Assembly (NCBI GenBank): GCA_002708825.1 | Contig: PAPF01000007.1 | Coordinates: forward strand, 17,571 to 81,570 | Source of the DNA: Phyllobacteriaceae bacterium | GTDB lineage: Bacteria; Pseudomonadota; Alphaproteobacteria; Rhizobiales; Rhizobiaceae | Reading direction: 5' to 3' | Length of the DNA: 64,000 bases | Shown: positions 16,391-24,009 of the stretch, in pieces | How the letters are laid out: the number at the start of each line of letters is the position of its first letter | Position numbering within the stretch: the stretch's first letter is position 1 | Program-made: the position numbers and the translations under genes | Notes under the pieces: generated by a model | Seen by the model: only the letters and a program-made list of their open reading frames with translations | Told to the model about the DNA's origin: nothing | Databases searched by the model: none

Positions 16391-18709
16391 ATGGCCATGG
16401 GCATGGCAAACGTGAAATTCGGTTTCGGGGCGTCGGCGCGCCGCGTCGAGGATCAGGCCTTCCTGACCGGCAAGGGCCGCTACACCGACGACATCACGCC
16501 GGAAGGCTGCCTGCACGGCCAAGTGCTGCGCTCGCCGGTGGCTGCCGGCACCTTCACGATCTCGAAGGAATCGCTGGAGGCGGCGCGCGCCGCGCCCGGC
16601 GTCCACCTCGTCCTGACCGGCGAGGATACGGCGGATCTTGGCGATCTGACGTCGCCCATGTTCACCGTCCTGCCGCAGTTGAAGGACGAGACGCCGCGCA
16701 ACATCCCCGTCCTGTGCCGCGATACGGTGCGCCATGTCGGCGATGCCTTGGCCTTCATCGTGGCCGACAGCCGCGCGCTTGCCATGGATGCCGCCGATCT
16801 GATCGAGGTGGATTACGATCCCGTCGAGGCGGTGACGCAGACCGCAAGGGCGCTGGACAAGGATGCACCGCTGGTCTGGGCCGATGCGAAAAGCAACCAT
16901 GCCTTCACCTATCATCGCGGCTCGAAGGAGGATGCCGACGCTGCCTTTGCCAAGGCCGCCCACGTCACGAAGGTCGCCTTCGTCAACAATCGTCTCGTCT
17001 GCAATTACATGGAGCCGCGCGCGGCCATCGGCGACTGGCGCGACGACGGCATCACGCTGACCACCGGCTCGCAGGGCGTGTTCGGCATGCGCCGCCTGCT
17101 CTGCCAGAACGTCTTCCGCATCGAGCCGGAGCGCATGCGCGTCATCACGCCGGATGTCGGGGGAGGGTTCGGCCCGAAAACCTTCGTCTACCGGGAATAT
17201 CCGCTCGTTCTGGAAGCCTCGCGCAGGCTCGGACGCCCGGTGAAATGGACCGGCGACCGCTCTGAGCACTTCCTGCAGGATGCCCAGGGCCGCGACAATG
17301 TCGTGGAGGCCGAGATGGCCATGGATGCCGAAGGCCGCTTCCTTGCCTTGCGCATCAATCTTGTGGCGGCCATGGGCGCCTATGCCAACCAGTTCGGCCC
17401 CTTCATTCCCTGGGTGGGCACCTCCATGACAACCGGCGTCTACGACATACCGGTGATCGACGTGACCGTCGAGTGCGTCTACACCAACACCGTGCCGGTC
17501 GATGCCTATCGCGGTGCGGGACGGCCGGAAGCAGCGCTCCTGATCGAAAAGCTGGCCGACCAGTGCGCCCGCGAGATGAACATGACGCCCGACGCCCTGC
17601 GCGCGGTCAATTTCATCCGCCCGGAACAGTTCCCCTACACCACCGCGACGGGCCGCATGTACGATGTGGGCGAGTTCGAGGCCCACATGCGCGCGGCCAT
17701 GGAAAAGGCGGACTGGGACGGCTTCGAGGCGCGGGCCAGGCAAGCCCGCGGCCACGGCATGATCCGCGGCATCGGCATGGCCACCTATATCGAGGCCTGC
17801 GCCTTTGCCGGTTCGGAACCTGCGCACCTGAAGCTGGAGGACAGCGGCGACGTCACGCTGTTCATCGGCACCCAGTCGAACGGGCAGGGCCACGCCACGG
17901 CTTATGCACAGTTCGTCGCCGACAAGCTGAACATGCCCATCGAACGCATCCATGTGCGCCAGGGCGATACGAACGAACTGGCCAATGGCGGCGGCACGGG
18001 CGGCTCGCGTTCCATTCCGCTGGGCGGTGTCTCCGCCTCGCGCGCCGGCGAGGACCTCGCTGGCAAGCTGCGCCGGGTCGCCGCCTCCGAACTTGAAGCC
18101 GACGCCGCCGACATCGAACTGGAGGACGGCGTCGCGCGCATTGTCGGCACCGACCGCTCCATGTCGTTCGCGGCCATCGCGAAGGCGGCGAAGGACCCGG
18201 AAGACCTGAAAGGTTTCGGCGAGTTCAAGCAGGACGAGGCGACCTATCCCAACGGCACGCATGTCTGCGAAGTGGAGATCGACCCGAAGACCGGCGCGAC
18301 GGAAATCGTGCGCTACACCATCGTCGACGATTTCGGCGCCACCGTGAACCCCATGCTGCTGGCAGGCCAGGTGCATGGCGGCGCGGTGCAGGGCATCGGC
18401 CAGGCACTGATGGAAAACACGGTCTATGACGACAGCGGCCAGCTCATCACCGCCACCTTCATGGACTATGCCATGCCGCGTGCGTCCGACATGCCGAATT
18501 TCGATTTCGAGACCCGCAACGTGCCTTCCACGACCAATGCCATGGGCATCAAGGGCGCGGGCGAGGCGGGCACCATCGGCGCCACGCCCGCGGCGCTGAA
18601 CGCCGTCACCGACGCGCTGTGGCGCGCCTGCGGCGTTTCCCATGTCGAGATGCCGGCCACGCCGGAGCGTATCTGGCGCGCCATCGACCAGGCGGGCGGC
18701 GTGAAGTGA
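16391..18709 (+). CDS. Xanthine dehydrogenase / CO-dehydrogenase family molybdopterin-binding subunit (form II CoxL type)
   Basis: A large molybdenum-binding subunit of the xanthine oxidase family, about 772 residues. The substrate-pocket motif AYRGAGR (residues 372-378) is the form II type; true CO dehydrogenases carry AYRCSFR or close variants, so CO oxidation is unlikely. Also visible are GGGFGPK (cofactor binding) and the C-terminal GIKGAGEAGTIGATPA with the presumed catalytic Glu. The start is at 16391 or 16397, after GGGAGAGGG. The usual FAD (CoxM) and 2Fe-2S (CoxS) subunit genes are not next to it, so its electron partners must be elsewhere. Substrate unknown. Confidence 0.88.
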   Translation: MAMGMANVKFGFGASARRVEDQAFLTGKGRYTDDITPEGCLHGQVLRSPVAAGTFTISKESLEAARAAPGVHLVLTGEDTADLGDLTSPMFTVLPQLKDETPRNIPVLCRDTVRHVGDALAFIVADSRALAMDAADLIEVDYDPVEAVTQTARALDKDAPLVWADAKSNHAFTYHRGSKEDADAAFAKAAHVTKVAFVNNRLVCNYMEPRAAIGDWRDDGITLTTGSQGVFGMRRLLCQNVFRIEPERMRVITPDVGGGFGPKTFVYREYPLVLEASRRLGRPVKWTGDRSEHFLQDAQGRDNVVEAEMAMDAEGRFLALRINLVAAMGAYANQFGPFIPWVGTSMTTGVYDIPVIDVTVECVYTNTVPVDAYRGAGRPEAALLIEKLADQCAREMNMTPDALRAVNFIRPEQFPYTTATGRMYDVGEFEAHMRAAMEKADWDGFEARARQARGHGMIRGIGMATYIEACAFAGSEPAHLKLEDSGDVTLFIGTQSNGQGHATAYAQFVADKLNMPIERIHVRQGDTNELANGGGTGGSRSIPLGGVSASRAGEDLAGKLRRVAASELEADAADIELEDGVARIVGTDRSMSFAAIAKAAKDPEDLKGFGEFKQDEATYPNGTHVCEVEIDPKTGATEIVRYTIVDDFGATVNPMLLAGQVHGGAVQGIGQALMENTVYDDSGQLITATFMDYAMPRASDMPNFDFETRNVPSTTNAMGIKGAGEAGTIGATPAALNAVTDALWRACGVSHVEMPATPERIWRAIDQAGGVK

Positions 18710-18727
18710 CGGGCGGGTAGGGACGCC

Positions 18728-19684
18728 ATGGCAGGGCCCGCAGCCAGCGAAGCGGCGGACGCGGGGCGTCCGCTCATCGGCATCGGATTCAAGATGGCGT
18801 CGGTCACGGCCTTCGTGACCATGTCGGCCCTCATCAAGGCGGCCGGGCAACTGCCGCCCGGCCAGATCGTCTTTTTCCGTTCCGCCTTCGCCATCGTGCC
18901 CATTTTCATCTGGCTGGCCCTGCGCGGCCAGATGCGCGGCGTGCTGCGCACGACCCGCCTGAAATCACACATCCTGCGCGGGCTTTTCGGCGTCACCTCC
19001 ATGGGACTGGGCTTCTTCGGCCTGACCCGCCTGCCGCTGCCCGACGCCGTGACGCTGAACTATGCCGGCCCGCTGGTCGTCGTCATCTTTTCCGCGCTGT
19101 TTGTCGGCGAAACCGTGCGCATGTTCCGCTGGACCGCCGTCGTCGTCGGCCTTGTCGGCGTCATCATCATTTCCTGGCCGAAGCTCACTCTGCTCACCGC
19201 GCCCGGCGGCATGGCCAATGACGAGGCGCTGGGCGTCATCGCCATCCTGTGCGGCGCGGTGATGACCGCGGCCGCGATGATCCAGGTGCGGGGTCTGGTC
19301 AAGACCGAGCGCACACCCACCATCGTGCTCTATTTCTCGCTGACCGCCAGTGCCGTGGGTCTGGCGACATGGCTGTTCGGCTGGGCCGACCTGACCCGCT
19401 TCCAGGTGACCGTTCTGGTTCTCGCCGGGTTCTTCGGCGGTATCGGCCAGATCCTGATGACACAAAGCTACCGCCACGCCGAAATGTCGACCATCGCGCC
19501 CTTCGAATACACCTCGATGATCCTCGCCGTCGTGATCGGCTACCTGGCCTTCGGCGACGTGCCGACCGTCTGGACACTGGCCGGCGGTGCCATTGTCATC
19601 GGCTCCGGCCTGTTCATCATCTGGCGCGAACACCGCCTCGGTCTCGAACGGCGCGCCGCGCGCCGCTTCCAACCGCCCCAGTAG
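18728..19684 (+). CDS. DMT-superfamily (EamA) transporter
   Basis: An integral membrane protein of 318 residues with about ten hydrophobic helices arranged as two EamA repeats (about 20-150 and 165-300), typical of drug/metabolite exporters. The second repeat carries the common GGIGQILMTQSYRHAE segment. It starts 18 bases after the molybdoenzyme stop on the same strand and may be co-transcribed with it. Substrate cannot be read from the sequence. The stop lies 18 bases from that of the convergent MFS gene. Confidence 0.9.
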   Translation: MAGPAASEAADAGRPLIGIGFKMASVTAFVTMSALIKAAGQLPPGQIVFFRSAFAIVPIFIWLALRGQMRGVLRTTRLKSHILRGLFGVTSMGLGFFGLTRLPLPDAVTLNYAGPLVVVIFSALFVGETVRMFRWTAVVVGLVGVIIISWPKLTLLTAPGGMANDEALGVIAILCGAVMTAAAMIQVRGLVKTERTPTIVLYFSLTASAVGLATWLFGWADLTRFQVTVLVLAGFFGGIGQILMTQSYRHAEMSTIAPFEYTSMILAVVIGYLAFGDVPTVWTLAGGAIVIGSGLFIIWREHRLGLERRAARRFQPPQ

Positions 19685-19702
19685 GGGTCTGCTGCCCGCC
19701 TC

Positions 19703-20965
19703 TCACGCGTTGAGGCGTTCCTCTTCCGGGACGTCCTCGATGCGCGGGTCGAGTTGCAGGCTTTCGGGTGTTTGCGGCACCACGGGCGTGACGGGCTGGA
19801 AGTCCGTCCGGTCTTCCGCCGCGACCGCCTCGCGCCGCATGGAGCGCCAGAACGCGTAGCCGCCATAGACGGCGAAGGCGGCGCCCAGGCTCATGAAGAC
19901 GCCGGACTTGCCCACCGCGTCGATGACCGGTCCGCCGGCCAGCGGGCCGGCCGTGGTTCCGAGCCCGTAGAAGATGAGGATGCCGCCGGAAATCTTCACG
20001 AAATCCTCCGGCTGGGCGATGTCGTTGGCATGGGCGCTGGCCAGCGCGTAGATGGGGAACAGCACCATGCCGAGCGCGAAGGTGAAGCAGAAGATGACCC
20101 AGGGCGTGGTCGGCGCGAGCAGCGCCGCCGGCAGGCACAGCGCCGCTCCGAAAGCGCCCGCGCCCGCCATCACGTAGCGCCGGTCCATCCGGTCCGACAG
20201 GCGCCCGATGGGAAACTGCGCGATGATGCCGCCCAGCATGGCGAAGGCCAGCATGGTTGCGATGGTGAAGTCGGAGAGATCGGCCATCTTGCCGTAAACC
20301 GGCACGAAGAAGGACCAGATGGAAAACACCATGCCGGCCATGAAGGCTCCGACCATGGCGGCGGGCGAGGCCTTGAAGAGCCCTTTCAGGTCAATGGTCA
20401 CCTGGGTGATCGGGCGGGGCGATTGCGCGTTTGTGAGCGTCACCGGCAGCACGGCGGCGGCAAACAGCAGGGCGCAGATCACGAAGAGCGTCTGCTGCGT
20501 CGGATCGCCTGCCGGCACGAGGTACTGGCCGGAGGCGACCGCCGCCATGGAAACGATCATGTAGGCCGACATGACGGCGCCGCGCGTCTCGTTCGTCACG
20601 CGCTCGTTGAGCCAGCTTTCCAGCACCATGTAGCTGCCGGCAACCGATGCACCGGCGATCAGGCGGAATCCGGCCCAGGCGATCGGGTCGACGACGAGGG
20701 CGTGGAACAGGAGCGATGCAACGAGCAGCGTCTGCATGGCGGCGAAGACACGGATATGGCCGACCCGCAGAACGAGACGCGGCACCACGACGCACCCGGC
20801 AGTGAAGGCCGCGGCATAGGCCGCGCCGATCAGGCCCAGCGTCATCGTGGACCAGTTTTCAGCGGTTGCCCGCAGCGGGATCAGGATACCCGCCAGGCCG
20901 ACGCCGGCCACCATGAAGAAGGCGCTGAGCATCAGGGCGGCGATCGGGCGAATCTGTGCGTACAT
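19703..20965 (-). CDS. Major facilitator superfamily transporter
   Basis: About 12 hydrophobic helices in a protein of about 420 residues, beginning MYAQIRPIAALMLSAFFM. The loop GRLSDRMDRRYVM between helices is the MFS signature (GxLxDRxxRR form). The start at 20965 is preferred because the 26 residues added by an upstream start are not hydrophobic and look like leader sequence. The protein resembles the small sugar or drug-efflux MFS proteins common in rhizobia; the substrate is not deducible. It is divergent from the next gene across about 270 bases. Confidence 0.9.
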   Translation of the reverse strand: MYAQIRPIAALMLSAFFMVAGVGLAGILIPLRATAENWSTMTLGLIGAAYAAAFTAGCVVVPRLVLRVGHIRVFAAMQTLLVASLLFHALVVDPIAWAGFRLIAGASVAGSYMVLESWLNERVTNETRGAVMSAYMIVSMAAVASGQYLVPAGDPTQQTLFVICALLFAAAVLPVTLTNAQSPRPITQVTIDLKGLFKASPAAMVGAFMAGMVFSIWSFFVPVYGKMADLSDFTIATMLAFAMLGGIIAQFPIGRLSDRMDRRYVMAGAGAFGAALCLPAALLAPTTPWVIFCFTFALGMVLFPIYALASAHANDIAQPEDFVKISGGILIFYGLGTTAGPLAGGPVIDAVGKSGVFMSLGAAFAVYGGYAFWRSMRREAVAAEDRTDFQPVTPVVPQTPESLQLDPRIEDVPEEERLNA

Positions 20966-21150
20966 GACAATCCGGTATCGTTGGAATTCTGGCCGGGCGT
21001 AAACCTGGCAGGCGCCCCCGGCAAGGGGTCCCACGATTTGCATGGTCCCGGTGACGCGATTGCGACGCCTGCTTTCATATTCCCGCTTCAGGCAGGAAAA
21101 ACGCGATGCGCCCCTGCCGTCAAGGGTTGTCCGGGAAACACTTGGTTTAC

Positions 21151-21173
21151 CAGTTTTGATTGTATCAGAACTG
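21151..21173. promoter_or_regulatory. Imperfect palindrome in the divergent MFS / hypothetical intergenic region
   Basis: CAGTTTTGA and TCAGAACTG form 9-base arms with one mismatch around a 5-base centre. The element lies 63 bases upstream of the plus-strand gene and 186 bases from the MFS start, in a locally AT-richer stretch. It has the look of a transcription factor operator, but no factor is assigned. Confidence 0.35.
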
Positions 21174-21235
21174 ACTTAACTTCAAATCATGTCCCCGTGT
21201 TCCATCATCCGGCCCGTCAAGCGGGGAAGATGCGG

Positions 21236-22918
21236 ATGAGAACCTATTGGAAGATCCTGCTGGCCCTGGTCGTGCTGGCGCTGGTGATGTCGGTTCAGGG
21301 CATCGGGCTGATTGTCGTGCTGTTCACCTTCGGGCTGGGCTTTCCCCTTGTCTACGCTGCGACCGGCGCCCTTGCGCTCCTGTGTCTCTATCCTTTCGTG
21401 CGCGACCGCAACACGCATCCGGCTCGTGGCGCAATGCTGTCGGCTCTGCTGGCGGCGGCGGTCTTTGCCGGGCCGGCGCTTCTCGGCGAGCATCAAGCAG
21501 GTGAACTTGCCTTGCAGGCTGCCCGCGACGACATCGCTGCTGCCGGTTCGGTGGGTCCGGTTCGTTCACTGGAAATACGCCGTTCCCCGTCCGATCATGG
21601 CAGGCTTTTCGACGGCACCGATGCCTGTGGCAACGAGTGCCGCGCCCTCCTGCGCTCGGGACGTGTCGATTGGGTGCGTGTCGTCATGCTCGACATGCGC
21701 GGCAAGCCGCAGGATGCGCGCCCGGTTCGCCTGCGCCTCGGACGGGGGCAGGCATGTGCGGTACCCGGTATGCCGGGCGAGGCCGCCGAGACCTGCATCC
21801 TTCAGGCGCCCGATGACGGCGTGCCCGCGGATCTGGTGCTGGCGTTCGAAAGCGGTGGACGGAAACTCGTCGAGGGGCTGGAAGACAGCCGCTTCGCGTC
21901 CGCACGCCGGGTGTGGCGCGCGACGGCGAGCAGGCCCGGAGGGAGAGCGCCCGTCATGCGCCGCACGGCGGTCGATATCCGGCGTCCCGTGCTGCCCGCC
22001 GTGCTGGGCCCGGAATTCAACGGCATGAATTCCGAGGGTATCCGCCTGATGCGCAAGACGGTGCGCCATGGCGAGGTTACTCTTTCCGCCGCGCTGGAAG
22101 AGCTTGGGCTTGATGTCGATCCGGCCGCCGTCGATGCCGAGCGCACCGCCGCCATCCGGCCTCCGGCCGGTCCCGCAACCGCCGGCCAGACCCGTGCCAT
22201 GCTTGCCGTGCTCGACCTGCCGCAGAAGGAACCCTTCAGCCGTGACCAGGCCAGGCCGGTCGCCGACTGGATCATGCAGGCGCGCCAGACCAGGGACTGG
22301 ACGCCGGAGCAAACGGAAATGTTCCGCCGTGTGTTGCGGGATGGACGCATCCAGTCGCCGACATTCGCCGACCAGGTTTTCGTCCGTAACGCCACCCTTG
22401 CCCGCCAGTTGATGCCGGACCTGCTGGCTGTGCTGGAAGCGGAGGACGGAAAGGCGGTCTACACGCAGGCGCGCAGCATTGCCTATCGCCTGCCTGGTGT
22501 CGATCCGGCCGTCCTTGCGCCCCATGCAGACCGGCTTGCCTCACTGGCGCGCCGCAACGACCGCACGGGCCATGCCGTGATGCTGTCTGCCGGCCGGCTT
22601 GGCATCGACCCGCGCCCGCTCCTGTTGCCCCTTGCCGGTGATCCGGAGACGGCCATTGTCCGGTTGCGTGCCGCATGCCTTGCCCAGGACCGTTGGGGCG
22701 GCGTGCTCGTGCCGCCCTTGCGCGATGCCCTTGAGACCGTCGAGGGGAAGCCGGGGTTGAAGCGCGATATCGTCGACCGTGCCGCCCGCGCGCTGGCCCG
22801 TTTCGGCGATGCGGACTATTTGCGCGCCACGCTGCCACGCCATGGCTGGGACGACCGCAGGATCGGCAAACTCCTTCGCCGCGCCGGAAGCGGGCGGCCG
22901 GACGCTCCCGCCTGCTGA
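21236..22918 (+). CDS. Hypothetical membrane-anchored protein
   Basis: I do not recognise this 560-residue protein. It begins with two or three hydrophobic helices (about residues 5-85: LLALVVLALVMSVQGIG, LVYAATGALALLCLYPF, ALLAAAVFAGPALLG). A soluble, probably periplasmic part follows, with two close cysteines (DACGNECRALL) and further cysteines near ACAVPG and TCILQA. The last 200 residues are Ala/Leu/Arg-rich helices with a repeat-like rhythm, suggesting HEAT- or TPR-type helical repeats. The SD GGGGAA fits the ATG at 21236; an ATG at 21230 is also in frame. No function is proposed. Confidence 0.75.
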   Translation: MRTYWKILLALVVLALVMSVQGIGLIVVLFTFGLGFPLVYAATGALALLCLYPFVRDRNTHPARGAMLSALLAAAVFAGPALLGEHQAGELALQAARDDIAAAGSVGPVRSLEIRRSPSDHGRLFDGTDACGNECRALLRSGRVDWVRVVMLDMRGKPQDARPVRLRLGRGQACAVPGMPGEAAETCILQAPDDGVPADLVLAFESGGRKLVEGLEDSRFASARRVWRATASRPGGRAPVMRRTAVDIRRPVLPAVLGPEFNGMNSEGIRLMRKTVRHGEVTLSAALEELGLDVDPAAVDAERTAAIRPPAGPATAGQTRAMLAVLDLPQKEPFSRDQARPVADWIMQARQTRDWTPEQTEMFRRVLRDGRIQSPTFADQVFVRNATLARQLMPDLLAVLEAEDGKAVYTQARSIAYRLPGVDPAVLAPHADRLASLARRNDRTGHAVMLSAGRLGIDPRPLLLPLAGDPETAIVRLRAACLAQDRWGGVLVPPLRDALETVEGKPGLKRDIVDRAARALARFGDADYLRATLPRHGWDDRRIGKLLRRAGSGRPDAPAC

Positions 22919-22923
22919 TCCGC

Positions 22924-23775
22924 TCAGCCGGTTCCGCTCTCCCGCAGCCGCATCTTCAGCGACAGGAAATCCTTCCAGGCAAAGGCCTTGTGGGCCGGGT
23001 TGCGCAGCAGATAGGCCGGATGCAGGGTTGGCAGAACGGGCACCTCGATGCCGGACGGGGTGCGGTGGACGAGCCAGTTGCCGCGCATGCGCATGATGCT
23101 GTCGTTGCGTCCGGTCAGCGCCGCCATGCAAGGCCGTCCCAGCGCCAGGATGACATGCGGCGCCGCAAGTTCGATGTGACGTTCCAGGAAGGGCCGGCAG
23201 ATTTCCGTCTCGTGCGGGGTCGGCGTGCGGTTGCCGGGCGGCCGCCTGGGAATGACATTGGTGATGTAGGCGCTGGTCCGGTCGCGCCCGATGGCGGCGA
23301 GCATCCGGTCCAGCAATTGCCCGGACCGGCCCACGAAGGGCAGGCCCTGCAGGTCCTCGTCGCGCCCTGGCGCCTCGCCGATGACCATGAGGCCGGAGGC
23401 GGGATCGCCATCCCCGAAGACGAAGCTCTTGGCTGTGAATTTCAGGTTGCATCCGTCGAAGCCGGAGAAAAGCGTCTTCAACTCGTCCAGGCTTGCCGCC
23501 GATCGGGCCATGTCGCGTGCCCGCGCGACCTGCGCCTCGTCGGGCACGGCGGCGGGCGATGCGGGAACCGTGGGCGGCGGCGCTGTTGCGGCGGCTGGCC
23601 GGGCTTCCGCCGGCCGTCCCGTCCGGCCCTGCGCCGGCTCCCGTTCCGCCCTCGCGGCCTGCTGTGCCTCCTTGAGAACCGCAGCCTCGGCAAACCGGTC
23701 TGCCGGGGTGTCGTCCAACACCCAGTCCACACCCGCATCGCGGTAGAAGTGCAAGAGACCGGCCAGATCGTTCAT
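22924..23775 (-). CDS. Uracil-DNA glycosylase, family 4 (UDGa-like)
   Basis: The enzyme excises uracil from DNA in base excision repair. Family 4 motifs are clear: GEAPGRDEDLQGLPFVGRSG (motif I), the central YITNVIPRRPPGNRTP, and HPAYLLRNPAHK (motif II). The protein of 283 residues has a long Ala/Pro/Arg-rich linker (about 40-90) after a short N-terminal region. Where thermophilic members have a CXXC iron-sulfur pair, this protein shows one Cys (FDGCNLKFTAK), as I recall for other alphaproteobacterial members, so the cluster may be absent or differently ligated. Confidence 0.88.
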   Translation of the reverse strand: MNDLAGLLHFYRDAGVDWVLDDTPADRFAEAAVLKEAQQAARAEREPAQGRTGRPAEARPAAATAPPPTVPASPAAVPDEAQVARARDMARSAASLDELKTLFSGFDGCNLKFTAKSFVFGDGDPASGLMVIGEAPGRDEDLQGLPFVGRSGQLLDRMLAAIGRDRTSAYITNVIPRRPPGNRTPTPHETEICRPFLERHIELAAPHVILALGRPCMAALTGRNDSIMRMRGNWLVHRTPSGIEVPVLPTLHPAYLLRNPAHKAFAWKDFLSLKMRLRESGTG

Positions 23776-23853
23776 GGACGAGCAGTGCCATGGCGGACCG
23801 CCCGGCGCAAGCGTGCATCCGGACTCGTGGACAACAGGCGGCGCGTACAGATA

Positions 23854-23869
23854 TTGACGTGAACGTAAA
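23854..23869. promoter_or_regulatory. LiuR-like palindromic box upstream of ETF-QO
   Basis: TTGACGT-GA-ACGTAAA is a near-perfect inverted repeat. It resembles the ACGT-ACGT operator I recall for the MerR-family regulator LiuR, which controls branched-chain amino acid and related acyl-CoA catabolism in proteobacteria. It lies 140 bases upstream of the ETF-QO start and 79 bases from the divergent glycosylase start. Assignment to LiuR is inference. Confidence 0.4.
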
Positions 23870-23881
23870 AGTAAATATTAT

Positions 23882-23910
23882 TGTGGAATGTCACATCCCT
23901 GAATTCCACA
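23882..23910. promoter_or_regulatory. Perfect inverted repeat in the glycosylase / ETF-QO divergent region
   Basis: TGTGGAAT (23882-23889) and ATTCCACA (23903-23910) are perfect 8-base arms 13 bases apart, about 100 bases upstream of the ETF-QO start. The arm spacing of two helical turns fits a dimeric regulator; a transcript hairpin is also possible. Confidence 0.35.
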
Positions 23911-24009
23911 TGGTCCTTGCCCATGCGGTTTTCTCGGGCTTTTCCTTGCGTTAAGGGCAGGGGATGATAAGGCAATGGCCGGAGCGAGGCGAAGCCGGCG
24001 GAGGAACCG

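Noticed and set aside
16391..18709. Aerobic carbon monoxide dehydrogenase large subunit (true CoxL)
   Set aside because: The pocket motif is AYRGAGR, not the cysteine-containing form I motif, and coxM and coxS are not adjacent.
16154..18850. Open frame of 898 codons on the minus strand opposite the CoxL-type gene
   Set aside because: It is exactly antisense to a gene with clear family motifs. Composition is rich in His, Gly, Arg and Asp, typical of a GC-rich shadow frame, with no recognisable domain.
19754..21235. Long N-terminal extension of the plus-strand hypothetical protein across the MFS gene
   Set aside because: The first 490 or so codons are antisense to the MFS transporter and read as low-complexity charged sequence. 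The real protein begins at the ATG with a ribosome site at 21236.
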